This document shows positions 34,255-45,984 of a stretch of 64,000 bases of DNA, piece by piece (the stretch's first letter is position 1; the number at the start of each line of letters is the position of its first letter). The DNA is taken from assembly GCF_003369915.1 (NCBI RefSeq), contig NC_046673.1, forward strand, positions 3,890,001 to 3,954,000. The letters are read 5' to 3'. A program made the position numbers and the translations under genes. The stretch is from Drosophila miranda. Taxonomy: Eukaryota > Arthropoda > Insecta > Diptera > Drosophilidae. Below the pieces are notes generated by a model. It made no database searches and had not been told where the DNA came from. It saw only the letters and a program-made list of their open reading frames with translations.

Positions 34255-36386
34255 TTAACCAAAGGCGGAAATGCGAATTAAATCAAAAGACAGAAAATAA
34301 CTTATGTTGAACAGTTTCGTTCGAGTAAACTACGTTAGATTGGGGTGATTCCCAGGGACACTCCTAAGAGATGCAGAAGCCTTGGTTGAGAGGTGAGTCA
34401 CAGGTGTGTTGTGTGTGAGGATGTGTTTAGAGACAGGTTAACGGAATGTAGGAGCCAAGGCCATGACCCATCTGAGGGGGAGCTAAACGGCAGGGGGGTC
34501 TGTCAACTAGATTCTATATACATAGCCCAGAATGATCCACGTGGAATCTGACGCGAGTCGAGTGCAGCTCTCATTCTGCTTCTCGGTGGTGGTGCCCGAA
34601 TTGGTTGTGGGGATTGACCCTGCGGGCCCTGCCCTGCGGCATCCAGAGCCGCCGACACTTACCATTTGGTTGAAGAATGGATGTCTTAATACTTCCGTGA
34701 CGGTGATACGTTGCGCAGGATCAACGACTAGACATTTGCGTATCAGATCCTTGGGATCCTCTGCAAGAAACCAGGCAACAATGAGGTTTGAATGTCCAAC
34801 AATACCATTTGGCGACTCACCTGAAATATCGGCCCACTCCGGCGAGGTGAAGCTGTATTTTCCCTCCATTATGTTACGCAGCATGACCATCTGTTTGCGG
34901 TGCCAGAAGGGCGGACAGCCGACGAGCAGCGTGAACATGATCACGCCACACGCCCATCTACAATTGCAAAGGCAAAGGGGAGACCGGTTAAAGAATTGCA
35001 ACGGCGAGGACCAAAGGAGCGCGTACATGTCTACTTCCTGGGAATATCCGGGCGAGCCCTCGAACATGTTGCACTTGAGCGTCTCCGGTGCCAAGTAGCC
35101 AGGCGTGCCGCAAAGATCTGGAAATGGAAAATGGGACAGCATGAGCCATTTGAAGACCGGGGGGGGGTGGGGGATTGGGGAGGAAAGCGGTGGAGCCTTA
35201 ATAACCTGTAAGTTTCTCGCCCTCCTGTAGCTGTCGGGCGAAGCCAAAGTCCGTGATTTTCACATTGTGATTCTCGTCCAGCAGAATGTTCTCCGGCTTG
35301 AGGTCGCGGTGCACAATGCTTTTGGCGTGGATGTATTCGACGCCTTCGAATATCTGCCGCATTATGGTGCGCGTCTTCTTCTCGGAGAGCGTCACCACCG
35401 AGGTCAGATAGTCGAAGAGCTCGCCTTTGGGGCACAGCTCAAATACGAGGAACACAAATGCATCTGACTCAAACACGTCCTGCAGATCAACTGTAGAATG
35501 GGAATGGTAATGGAAATGCGGGTCAGTGGAGTACTCCTGTATGAACAAATTCTTGAAACTGAAGCTTCAAACTCACTTATATAGGGGTGTCCCATGACCT
35601 GGCGTAGTATTGAGATTTCCTGTCGGGTTGCCTCGAGCATATGATATGGATTCGTCTCACCAGACTCAGTCGTGGCGCCCAGATCTATGATCTTGGCCGC
35701 GAACTCTTTACCCGTCTCCTTCTCGATGCAGCGACGCACCGTGGAACTGATGCCCCTGCAAGTTGATAGAAATGCAAATGCAAAAAAAGGGAAAAGATAA
35801 GAGGCTTTCTTCACCGTGAGTTAGACCCCATCCACTCGGTTTGGGCATGATCTTTAATGTTTATCTAAGTGGCGGCCCTGCCTTGCAGATCTTATCGCCG
35901 CCCCTTGTAATTGCCCTTGTGTTTCGCAACACCTATTTGCTTAGTCTCCGCCTGCCTGTAACTTCAAGTTCAATCCAAGGGTGTTTCGGCCCCTGCAGTC
36001 GCTGCCCATTGATGAAATTTATTGTGGAGCCAGAAGACAGGCGCCGTCAGCCCATTCCATACTTCACACTGTCACACTCTCGGCTCTGGTAGAAGACGCA
36101 GCAGAATCAGCAGAAGCGGTACTCCTCACACACCCAGGCATGAGTCATGGACCTAATTAACCAGAGTTATATGTAAACAGGGCTTGCACTTCTGCAAGCT
36201 TAGCATTAACCAAATAAACAGAAAGCCACAGTGCGACAGAAGCTCAGTGGATGGGTTGGGGGCAAATGCACAGACGGACTGCTTCCCCACTCACCTGCCC
36301 AGGATCTCTTTGGGCTCGTATTTGGCATAAAAGCCCTTGGCTGCATCCTTGTCGGGCAGCAGATCGTCCTCCTCATCCTTGGCCAT
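29287..36386 (-). CDS. PhKgamma: PhKgamma: phosphorylase kinase catalytic subunit, with optional exons
   Basis: Constitutive exons are 36295-36386, 35577-35755, 35206-35490, 35027-35117, 34821-34957, 34663-34760, 29479-29637 and 29287-29421 (391 aa). Two in-frame optional exons, 33911-33994 and 32287-32745, extend it to 572 aa. The kinase domain (about 23-290) has the Gly loop [11 protein letters not shown], Lys52 in [15 protein letters not shown] (Asp153), DFGFA (Asp171), GTPGYLAPE and IWACGVIMF. An acidic Glu lies near the activation segment and there is no phosphorylatable Thr, as in the constitutively active gamma subunit. The C-terminal regulatory part ([48 protein letters not shown]) aligns with the calmodulin-binding region of PHKG. 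The enzyme phosphorylates glycogen phosphorylase. The optional 153-residue exon is Ala/Ser/Gly/Gln-rich and sits between kinase and regulatory parts. Isoform use cannot be seen from sequence. Confidence 0.94.
29638..32286 (-). other. Large PhKgamma intron
   Basis: A 2.6-kb intron, or part of a 5-kb intron when the optional exons are skipped. It contains simple repeats, including a GACTAC-rich run near 31459-31498, and no separate gene that I can support. Confidence 0.6.
32287..32745 (-). CDS. PhKgamma: Optional PhKgamma exon coding a low-complexity insert
   Basis: The 459-nt frame is open and in phase 0 from CCAG (3' splice site) to 32287. It encodes [20 protein letters not shown], an Ala/Ser-rich run, a Gly run, [19 protein letters not shown], and a Gln run of about ten. 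The only 5' splice site that keeps the frame into the next exon is CAG|GCAGGT, a GC-type donor. The GT four bases further on would shift the frame. GC-rich wobble bases and a conserved-looking N-terminus support coding. Confidence 0.65.
32746..33910 (-). other. PhKgamma intron with GAGAGC repeat
   Basis: An intronic stretch between the two optional exons. It contains a GA/GAGAGC repeat and poly-T/GT simple sequence. No gene is seen. Confidence 0.55.
33337..33395. repeat. GAGA/GAGAGC repeat
   Basis: About 59 bp of GAGAGA, CAAGAGAGCGAGAGAG and GCGAGAGA units. It could bind GAGA factor. Confidence 0.85.
33911..33994 (-). CDS. PhKgamma: Optional 84-nt PhKgamma exon
   Basis: It encodes [20 protein letters not shown] and SRITEIAL, 28 codons in phase 0, flanked by CTTCGAAAG| and |GTAACG. 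A CTAAC branch-point-like sequence lies about 30 nt before the 3' splice site, and no AG occurs in the 170 nt before that site. The peptide is basic and Ser-rich, adjacent to the kinase domain; a regulatory segment is possible. Confidence 0.6.
33995..34662 (-). other. PhKgamma intron after kinase exon 6
   Basis: Intronic, with a (TA)n microsatellite at 34221-34252. The frame of the kinase exon stays open about 50 codons into this intron, to a stop at 34507, so a retained-intron isoform ending GYVYRI is possible but unproven. Confidence 0.5.
34221..34252. repeat. (TA)n microsatellite
   Basis: A pure alternating AT run of about 32 bp in a PhKgamma intron. Confidence 0.95.
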
Positions 36387-37740
36387 TATATCCAGTGAAA
36401 TTTTGTCGGTGTTGTCGTCCTCTAACCTCCCTCTCTCTTACGCGGGACAACAGCAGCAGGGCTGATGTGTCGGATCCTCAAGCGGAATCCTGAAAGAGCA
36501 AGCCAGAGTTTTACATTGGTCAGGTTAATCTTGGTGAACAGTTAGTTACGGTGCGGCGTCGTATGCTGATACTGCTATTGATGGGATGTGATGGGGCCCG
36601 ATGCGGTTGATGCTGATGCTGATGATGATGATGTTGATGAGATCGTTTAAGGCGTTGCTATTTTTATACGAACGAACGAATGAATGAACGAACGAACAAA
36701 CGGACGCGGAGGAGCAGAGGGCAGTAGGAATGAATCTGTGGGACCGGCGGCAGTGACTGCTCGCTCCGCTGTTAAATTTCCTTTTAATTACCGTTGTCGT
36801 TGTTGTACGCCGTATATCGTATACGCCGGTGTGCGGTGGGGAGAACGCTTCGCTTAGCTTTCGTGTAAGAAGCACAACACTCTCTCCCGCTTTGACTTTG
36901 ACGTCTCTCTTTCTAGCTCTCTCTTTGGCGCTTGCTCTGTACCTCTGTCTCTCTCTCTCTAGTTGCGATACTTGGTCTCTTCTGGTTGCGACTGCTGTTG
37001 CTGCTGCTCTCAGCTGTTGCGGCTACAGCTACGGCTCGGCTGCGGCTGATTGAATTAATAACGGATGCCAACTACAACAAATCGATTTATATAAAAAAAT
37101 GAGAATAGCAGCGACAACGAATTAAATAAAATAATAGAATTTGCCTGTTCTTGCTCTCTTCTTCATTGCAAATGTCTAATGAATGATTGATTACACAACT
37201 GCAGAAACTTTGATTTTAACAGTTTATCCTCTTAAAGGAGTTGTTGCTGTGTTTAAAGCAAAAGTGTGCCGCCACGGTACTCGTTCTCGAGGGAGGATGA
37301 AGTGTTTGTTGATGAACTGCGGGGGATCCAGCATATCATATCGGAGTTGTGTTTTGGTCACACACACATACACGCTTATTAATAGAGAGGAGAAAATGCA
37401 GTTGGTTCGTTCTGCGATGAGATGCTGCTCTCGATTCTATCCTCTTTTTGAAAAACATACAGCACAGCCATGAGCACAAAACAGACACACACACACACAC
37501 ACACGAACTACCGTGTCCATCCGCCAAGCGGGTACATTTCAATGTCAACTAAGGTTAAAAGCAATACGGTTTTCGGCGGAGTTTGTGGCTACCCAGCACA
37601 TACACATACACGTGTGGCCGCACGACAGGTTGGTCGCATGCAACGGCGTTTCGGACATAACTCCGACGTTGATATTAGCGTATTAAATTGCACGAAAAAC
37701 CCTGTATTTTCGACACAATCACAATCAGTGTGACAATAAC
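36387..37740 (-). other. PhKgamma 5' leader and upstream region
   Basis: A 3' splice site (TTTCAG|GATTCC, minus strand, at about 36493) lies about 105 nt before the ATG, so the leader has an intron. Upstream are CT/GA runs (36895-36962) and an AC run (about 37485-37504). TTGTCACACTG, minus strand at about 37727, is close to Motif 1 and may mark a distal start site. Confidence 0.45.
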
Positions 37741-39155
37741 GATGACAAAAACGAACTTAGCCCACTTAAGCCCCCTCTATTTAAACAGTCAACGACTTGA
37801 GGTAAATGGCGGAAAATATTGCTTATTGTAAGTTCGTCTTGTAGACCTATGCCATCTTTCCTTTGATGTTAAAAAATAAACCGCGATATCTTTCACCTGA
37901 ACTGCGCAAAACTTATTCAATTTTCATTATTTTCGATGGAATATTAAAATAGCCCCTTGGTCTACAATGGGTTAATCGTTCTCCGTCAAGGATTGGAAAC
38001 CATATTCCTCAATATTTATAATCGATTTGATATTACTAACTAGCTGGAACTTTTATACCAGAACTCATAATTTTATCCGATTGAAACATCAATTTTCTAC
38101 AAGATTGGCTAGTTTTGAATACTCCATTTTATCCTTTTTTTTTTTCCTAAATAAGGTTTCAACAAATAAAGTCAAAACATAAAAAGTAAGTGTAAGCGGA
38201 ACGAAACGTAAGTGTGTGGTCAACAGGTATCCGCTACGAGTACGAATATTTGTATATCCTATTTAATTTCATTAACATTAAAATTCTGTTTTCCAAGCTT
38301 ATTTGAAACTTCAGTAATGACTTCTCAGATTGACATGTCTTAAACCTATTAATGCGTTTGATTAGTTTCCTGTACAAACACATATATCGATTCATATTAT
38401 TGGTCTCAGTAAGATGACCACTAAGTAAGATGGCCAAATATCGTTAATAGCTTTAAAACAGAGTTTCTGCATTCATTGGAGCCAGCGATGACAAACATTT
38501 CCTCAATTCTATAAGATCCTTTTCATACAGTATGGTAAGTGATAGAACCCTCAACACTGCCCACATAATTGTATCCGATTAATGAATCCATTTTCTACTT
38601 CACTGGCTTGTTTTATTGTTTTTGCATAAATTTGGTGCCTCAACAACAATATAGTGATAAGAAACCGTACTTAGCCCACTTAGGCCCCCTCTATTTAAAC
38701 AGTTCAACGACTTGAAGCAAATGGCGGGAAATGTTACTAATTTTAAATTCTTCTTGTAGATCCATGCCATCTTTCCTCTGAACTGAAAAAAAATCCAGGA
38801 TATCTTTCAACCGAACTACGCTAAAATGATTCAATTTGCATTATTTTCGGTGGAATATTAAAATACCCCCTTGGTTCCTCGATATTGATATTCGTTTTGA
38901 TATTTTCTACTTGACTTACTGACTAACAAAGAAACCCTTAGCTCTGCCCACATAATTTTAGGCAATTGATGAATACATTTTCTACAAGGTTATTTACTTT
39001 AAGTACTCCTTTTAATTGTATTGTGTCTAAAGCAAGGTATAAAAAAGTCAAAGAAAAAATAGTGCCAGAGTATGGAATGTCACGTCATTTCTTACTTGTA
39101 GCTTGTCAACCGGAGTATGGCATTTGTACACCCTATTTCGTTAATTTAATATGAA
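37741..39155. repeat. Diverged tandem repeat, two full units and one partial
   Basis: The unit starting GATRA..AAACCG/ACGWACTTAGCC recurs 913 bp apart. TAGCCCACTTARGCCCCCTC is at 37758 and at 38671. Both are followed by ACGACTTGARG..AAATGGCGG, TGCCATCTTTCC, GATATCTTTCA and TTATTTTCGRTGGAATATTA. A later block (CATAATTTTATCCGATTGA... TTTTCTACAAG) is found at about 38065, 38563 and 38947. The spacing suggests an old tandem array or two insertions of one unknown element with a partial third. It has no coding potential. The family is not recognised. Confidence 0.75.
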
Positions 39156-41448
39156 GACAAACAAAATATATAAAATATATATGCAGTGGTTGCATGGATG
39201 AAAAATTGTACATTATTTTTTGATTTGCCGACACGGAAACACGCCGTATTTCGTTTTCCATCCCACCATCTTCACTTCATTGTCTGAGACAATTTGTCTC
39301 ACATTACCACCTACCGAATTCCAGTGACTTACCGGAATTTTTTACCACTTTATATTGGCGTCACAACATCTCCCAATTTAATTTAAAACATACATATTCA
39401 TGCTGTCGGATTTATTTGCTTTGCTGTATGTAGGTACGTGCATTCATACATATGTATGAAAGTATAAGTGAAGCTCATTTATTTCGTTTTATTTATTGTT
39501 TGATTTTTTTCAGCTACTAGATCTACGCGCGTGTAAACAATATAATTATGAGCCCCACCCCTTTTTACATGCCAAAATTTACCGGTACGCGACTTTAGAT
39601 CACTGGGCGGCGTTTTCGTAGTGGGTTTTTGAATATACATTTTTAAAAAGGTTTTGGGTAATTTGAAAAAATATTTCAAGGATTCGATTCTAGTCTATAT
39701 ATGTATATATATGTATATATTCACCTTATAATATTTATATTCTCTATGTCACTTCGAAGAACAAAAGCACCATGCACCTCGGGGGTAAGAACTTAATTAA
39801 TTCTTTATTCTAGTTTACCTGGTAAGGTAAGCTTGGGGGTCGTGTGGATCGTGAAAGATTGATCGCGTGCTAAAACGTTCACAGACTTTTAACGTGGTGT
39901 TAACAGTTAACAGCGCTGTTGCTCGGCGATTGTTTTTTATGTGATTTTACTTATCTTTCAGCGAGACCGAATAAACCTGATTGAATTTCAGTAACTGATT
40001 TAAAAAATTAACTTTTGCATGTCGAATATGCTACGTGTTCATAATTTTTGTAGTGTAAAAACAGATTCCCTCTATACGTCACACATCTTAGAGATGCGCC
40101 GCTTGTATCTGTTACATTAACAAAAACCATATTTTATAAACAATTCAATATATATGTACACGCTTATCGGTTGAAATGATGTGTTCAGAGGTAACGGCAC
40201 GTTAGGATAGGAAGGATCTACGAGAAGAACACACTATTGTTTTCCGCCATTTACCATAATAGGCTCTGCTACTAACCATACAGTACATAGATGTGCCAGT
40301 TCCTACTACGAAAGCGTTCATATTTTTGTCGAAACATATTGCGTGTGTACATTTGTTAGTCGCCAACTCAAATGACTACCACTGGATGACGCCTGCCCGC
40401 TGGACCAATATTGAAAGTGGCTTTTGAGGCCTGTTGGTGGTGGGAAAGGAGGTGCATGTGCGTGCAGTTAAGCACTTCCCGAACATCGGATTTAATTTTC
40501 CCAGAAACTTTTGCCAGGTACCACTCTCGAAAGGTGACCTGTCTTAATGCACAGTTTAAAAATAAACAGTAAGAAGATACCACCAATATGAGAAAGGGTA
40601 TCGACAGCTCAAGCAAACGCGAAGTCCCAATATCAAAAGCCAGGTCTGTGAATCCTACGAATATAGAAACCTCCCAATGTGATGTGCACTCATCTACATT
40701 TCTAGCAGCGACCACAAAGCGCAGGCTCAGGAAGCGCACAAGGAACAAAATTCCAGACACGGGCTCGCTTCTCGTGAAAAAACACCAAGCAAACGGACAC
40801 ATTATTCACATTCAATGCAAGCCCCAAGTTGTAGTCAACAAATGTTGCGATATAAGCTAATTTTCTTACAGTAAACAACAGGTAAAACCGACTCGGGAGA
40901 CGCGCAAGGCACCAGTAAAAATGGCAACCCAAAATCGTGTCAGGCTAATATAGGGCAGGTCGCTGAATATATATTTTCAGGTAGCGCCACATCAAGAGAA
41001 CAGATTGGTTTATGAGCATTCAGCAAATGGACTTATAAACTAAAGATTAAACTTCCTTCATGGCCTGCCAGAACTACATTACATTCCTTGGAGATGCCAA
41101 AGGCTGGATCACTTTTCAAAAGTAAGATGGAAAACAATTGTGACATAATATTTCGATAAAAGAGAAGTTAGTCGACTAAAATAGTACGCTTCTATGTTTC
41201 CGACTAAGATATATCCTCCCAAACGCCTTTATTTAGTTACCAGGCCGTTTTCCCGCAGACTTGTTCCAAAAAAAAAAGCAATGTTTTTTTAGCTTTGTTT
41301 TAAAATTGGGTTCCCTTTGGGATCCCTTGGTATACGCTAAAAACCATCATCCAAGTACGTTTTCCAATCGAAACGTCACACTTATAAAACGAGTGTTTTG
41401 AAATATTCAACAGCCTCTTCCGGCGTTGTATAACGCTTTTCAAGCATT
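39156..41448. other. Gene-poor spacer
   Basis: No gene is supported. Overlapping frames on both strands at 40368-40860 (144 codons minus, 90 plus) have no motif, and the two strands cannot be told apart, so I leave them uncalled. TATATATGTATATATATG simple sequence occurs near 39695-39720. Confidence 0.45.
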
Positions 41449-41730
41449 TTTATACCCGGTGCTCGAAGAGTTTAGGGAGGTATTGGATTTGTGTTGAAAG
41501 TGGAGGTGTGTAACATCCAAGAGGGATGTGTCCGACCCAATAATGTGGATTTATATATTCTTGATCAGCATCAATAGCCGCGTCGATATAACCATGTCCG
41601 TTAGTTCACTCTATTTCACATACTCTTTCTGGTACAGCGTGCGCCCTCTGTCGGAGGGGAGCCATACTGAGTATCGGTTATAATCGTAGAGTCGCGACCT
41701 TAGGTGCGACTCACAACGTTACCGCTCGTT
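41449..41730 (-). mobile_element. Short decayed DINE-1-like element
   Basis: TATACCCGGTGCTCGAAGAG at one end and GTGCGACTCACAACGTTACC at the other, with TTCTTGATCAGCATCAATAG and CGGAGGGGAGCCATACTGAG between. The ends match those of the 42281-43381 copy. The internal modules and the microsatellite are mostly deleted. Same orientation as the neighbouring long copy. Confidence 0.75.
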
Positions 41731-41968
41731 TCTTTGACCAAACCCGTAGTTTTTAAGTATGTGAGAAAAAAATTCGGTTGAATTTAACTTCATAATAATA
41801 ATAAGTCGGAGATGAGACCCACTTAGATTATATAATCAGTTAAGACTTTGGGAGTCCCAGCACACGTGCCGGAGCACTAAACTATCCGTTAGTATATGTA
41901 ATCTTATGATTGGTGGAACTTATCACACCTGCTACGACACTATCGCACTTACACTAGGGTCCATTACA

Positions 41969-42004
<36 letters not shown>

Positions 42005-42280
42005 CACCACGAAGAATATAACGGATGAATATCTCCGTCATTCCGACAGGAAAACAATTTTTTCCTTCATTCTAGCTATAATATTAATGTATTGATGCCG
42101 AATGGGTAGTAATATACCCTTATCGAAGGTTTAAGCGCTAATTCTAAGGCTTAGAGAGCCTCATGCACATACGAAAGTAAATTATTCAAAAATTGCACTT
42201 ATTACTTCGCGTTAGATGCCAGCAATGTATAATATAGATATATATATGGATATGACGGGGGCTGAGGGACAGGGGCTCTT
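41731..42280. other. Spacer between two DINE-1-like elements
   Basis: AT-rich; holds a (CT)n run at about 41970-42002. No gene is seen. Confidence 0.6.
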
Positions 42281-43381
42281 TTTATACCCGATACTCAAAA
42301 TGAGTATTGGGGTATATTAGATTTGTGGTAAGAGTGGATGTGTGTAACGTCCAGAAGGAATCGTTTCCGACCCCATAAAGTATATATATTCTTGATCAGC
42401 ATCAATAGCCGAGTCGATTGAGCCCTGTCTGTCTGTCCGTCCGTCCGTCTGTCCGTCCCCTTCAGCGCCTAGTGCTCAAAGACTATAAGAGCTAGAGCAA
42501 CGATGTTTTGGATCCAGACTTCTGTGATATGTCACTGCTACAAAAATATTTCAAAACTTCGCCCCGCCCACTTCCGCCCCCACAAAGGGCGAAAATCTGT
42601 GGCAGCCACAAATTCAAAGATACAAGAAAACTGAAAGCGCAGAATCGTGGAGGATGACTATATGTTCTAGAGTATAAAATCTGAACCAGATCGTATAATT
42701 ATCATAACCAGAATCAATAAAACAATTCCATTCTTTCTCGCTCTGTCTCTCTCTAACACATAGGTGTCATGGTCGGTTTTGCCAATTGCAAAATATGAGT
42801 TCAAGGATCTCAGAACCTATAAGAGCCAGAGCAACCAAATTTGGTATCCACACTCCTGTGATATCGGACCTTGACCGTTTTGTGTCAAAATTTCGCCACA
42901 CCCCCTTCCGCCCCCGCAAAGGACGAAAATCTGGGGCATCCCCAAATCTCAGAGACTATTAAGGCTAGAGTAACCAAATTTGGTATCCGCTTTTCCGTTA
43001 GATCTCACTATAAAACGTATATTTCAGAATTTCGCCCCACCCCCTTCCGCCCCCACAAAGGACGAAAATCTGTTGCATCCACAATGTTACAGATACGAGA
43101 AAACTAAAAACGCAGAATCATAGATAACGACCATATCTATCAGATTGCTGAATCTGGATCAGATCAGATAATTTTTATAGCCAAAAGGAACAAATTAATT
43201 TGCAGTGGCTACGCAGCGCCCGACGTCACGCTCAGACTGATTTTCTGTCTCTCTCGCACGCACTCTTTGTCGTGTCGTTTAATATTAGCGGCGTCTGCCG
43301 GAGGAGAGCCATACTGACTTAGTATCGGGTATAACTGTAGAGTTGCGGTCTCCGCAGCAACTCACAACGTTCACCCTCGTT
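42281..43381 (-). mobile_element. DINE-1/Helitron-like repeat, long form (copy 2, inverted)
   Basis: The reverse orientation of copies 1 and 3. It starts TATACCCGATACTCAAAATG and ends ACTCACAACGTTCACCCTCG, with a short GTCC/GTCT array near 42428-42460. Three GGACGAAAATCTG-type modules are visible on this strand, as in copy 1. It is well preserved, which suggests fairly recent spread of this subfamily. Confidence 0.85.
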
Positions 43382-43618
43382 AGTTGTAGGTTAGATGGTT
43401 TAGAAGTTATAGCACTTTTAAGTGTGAATATAACATACATATATTTATGTATATATATTTGTATATTTACCAGCTAGTTTTCGGTGAAAGAGGCTATTGG
43501 GGAATACAAATTGATTAAGTTGTTGCGCACTGATAAAATAGTCAAGTTTTAATGCTCATATGCCACATAATTAAAGTTTTTCGATTTTTCGAAATTTCCG
43601 AATATATATTATTCAGAG
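43382..43618. other. Short AT-rich spacer before the Transib-like element
   Basis: Contains ATATATTTATGTATATAT simple sequence. No gene is seen. It may include part of the older element whose right end lies at 45117. Confidence 0.4.
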
Positions 43619-43623
43619 CGCTA

Positions 43624-45064
43624 CACAGTGGGCGAAACGGCCAATCTAGTGGCATTCAATTAATAACAAGCGTAATTTAAGAGATATCTTTATTAAATTT
43701 TTGGTTTAGCATGATTGTTAATAGCCGAATGACTGTTCCAAATTTCAGTAGAATCAGTCAACTATATCAAATAGATACGATATTTCTGATCCTTCAAAAT
43801 ATTTAAAGATTTTAAAATACCATTCTGAAGATAGTTTACCAGTGTAACTTATGTAATTTTAAATATATTTAAATGCCAATATCTGAACTATCGGAACATA
43901 AAACGTCTTTTCCAAAGTTGACATCAAATAGCAAATCTTTAACTTCTTTATCCAACTCTATATTTTCTTTGGAAAGCCTCGATGACAATTTTGATATCTT
44001 TGAAATTAAAGGATCAGATGTAAATAGAAGAGTTTGCGTTAAATCTTCCATCGTATTTTTACGTGAAAACTTTCGGGTGTTAGCATTTTACTTTAGCGTT
44101 TCTCAATAAATCGTAGCTTGGAAAATATTTGCGTTGGAAGATTTAGTTTTCGTTTTCACTAGCTTGTATGCATTTTTCGTAAATCGCCCATCTACATTAA
44201 TCGTCAAAACTTCCTCAGGACTGAATTAAACAGGCAGTTTGGGATCACTGCTAGAACATTTTATTGTTTTTGCCACGACATCTTCTTCAATGATATAACT
44301 TTAGAAGCATTTCTCTCACCACCACTTTTCGAAATGTGAAAATGTTGCGTTACATTTTTTCCATTTTTGCAGCAACGTGCTTACAAGTGTTCTTATCCTT
44401 CTCGTTTTTCATTGTGTTGTTCTTATGAATAATCATTATTATTAAACACATTAGAAAATATGTAATTTTTAACCGCAATAGACTTTTTGGTAGCGACCGT
44501 TGTACGGAAGTGAAAAAGTTCGTCTTGGGATGGAAATTTTCCAAAAATTAAATTACTATTATTTTCGGCAGCCATATGCCGATAATTTTGGGCATCCAAA
44601 TTCACAATAACTTTGAGAATGTGTATCAAAAACAATTGCAACTAGATCGTACACATCTCACAAGATGCACTCCACCAAACAATGCAATATGTTTTTTAAG
44701 CAAAACTTTTCCAAAGGTCAACTTACACAGCTATTTTAAACTAGTATATATAATTAAACGTCATATATTCCGTTGACCAAAAAGCTACAAGTCTATAAAT
44801 TGATAGTTCAGAATAAATTTTAGCTACGCTTTGATTTTTTACTTTTTGCACAAATGTTTGCCAGCTTAACAAAAAAGGCGCCAAGACTTGTTTATTACAG
44901 CTTTTGACGCTTCCCAGCTTCACGAAATATGAGAGAAAACCAAAATTGCAATTACTTTCATACTCAGTGAGGTATTGAGAATCGATATCACACAAAAGTT
45001 TCAACAGACTCTGCCATGAAATTTTGAATTAAATGGAGCTAGATTGGCCATTTCGCCCACTGTG
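43624..45064. mobile_element. Transib-like DNA transposon, 1441 bp, defective
   Basis: Terminal inverted repeats of about 26 bp, CACAGTGGGCGAAAYGGCCA then ATCTAG, with one mismatch between ends. A 5-bp target duplication CGCTA flanks it (43619-43623 and 45065-45069). Ends starting CACAGTG with a 5-bp, GC-rich duplication are the hallmark of Transib, the superfamily related to RAG1. Inside are only short frames; the best are on the minus strand: TSDPLISKISKLSSRLSKEN at about 43869-44051 and FGKFPSQDELFHFRTTVATK at about 44423-44641. They do not clearly match a transposase, so it is non-autonomous or decayed. The terminal bases also permit a 7-bp GCGCTAC duplication, so the superfamily call rests partly on the related MITE at 58884. 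Confidence 0.7.
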
Positions 45065-45069
45065 CGCTA

Positions 45070-45117
45070 CTCAAAAAATGACTTTTGCCAACTCATTTCG
45101 GCTGGGGCCCCACTGTG
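45070..45117. mobile_element. Right end of a second Transib-like element
   Basis: Reading inward from 45117, the complement is CACAGTGGGGCCCCAGCCGA followed by AATGAGTTGGCAAAAG. It closely matches the terminal repeat of the MITE at 58884-59204. The left end was not found. The simplest reading is that the 1.4-kb element inserted into an older member of this second family; the left remainder would lie before 43619. Confidence 0.6.
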
Positions 45118-45935
45118 CGATGGCACGAATAGTAGTTATAAAACATACATATTAATAATAATAATCTAATATCGCCGATGCCGCCTTCTACATACATATG
45201 TATGTACTTTGTCCGTGGAATTGATTTAGCTGGATGTTTAAGAACAGGGAATAGTTTCACTGAAAGCAAAAAGACAGGCATGGCTATCTTGGAACTATTT
45301 CTAGCTCCTTCAAACCCTTCGAGTAAATCAACTCAAAATCGTCTCGGTTTTACCTTTAAAGAAACATTTAGGGCACAAAGAACCTCTGGTATTGAAGGCT
45401 TTATTAAGTAGAGAATGACTCTAGTCTGAGTAAAAGCTAGGACTACTCGGCGTACGGAGCATCTTGCCTAGCGTCCTACCCACTGTACTTGCATTATTAT
45501 CAATACAAAGATCGCTGAGCGGGAAGAACATTTTAAAGTCATTTTTCCAGATTTAAGTGAAACTACGAGTTTATTAATGCACGTAAATATAGAAAGGTGC
45601 CTGACAGGGGAGATTAGAACTCTCCAGTACTTTTAAAAATACCTTACTCAGCTACTTTTGTATATTGATATGACTATTACTAATCTCATTGGCAATCGCC
45701 AATTACTAAAATGCGAAATGCATCAGCAGTCGCAAACATATAAATGTGGTAGTTTGAGTAGCTTGATGGCACCGATATTGTCGATTATGCGCTTGTGTGT
45801 ATGATGCATGGCTGAACCGAGAACAGAGTGATCTCCGTCTCTTACCATCGGCTCCCTCAGAGCCGATACTGCTCTACATAGACGACGCGACGAAAACACG
45901 ACCGCTTCGTGTCTCTCTCTTTCCCTCATTTCCTA
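45118..45935. other. Spacer upstream of the endonuclease-like gene
   Basis: No supported gene. A 77-codon frame at 45178-45411 has no motif. Confidence 0.5.
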
Positions 45936-45971
45936 CATAAATACTCCGCCTTCGATCGGTCTCAATCAGTT
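45936..45971 (+). promoter_or_regulatory. TATA-like box and initiator of the endonuclease-like gene
   Basis: CATAAATA at 45936-45943 and the arthropod initiator TCAGTT at 45966-45971 are 30 bp apart, the canonical spacing. They predict a leader of only about 18 nt. Confidence 0.65.
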
Positions 45972-45984
45972 GAAAATAATCGCG

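Noticed and set aside
39800..40000. LTR-like stretch with TTAACAGTTAACAGCGCTGT and AATAAACCTGATTGAATTTC
   Set aside because: No paired LTR, primer site or target duplication could be found, so a solo LTR call is not supportable.
40368..40860. Opposed frames of 144 (minus) and 90 (plus) codons
   Set aside because: Neither shows a recognisable family, and the two strands are equally plausible; no promoter or polyadenylation context.
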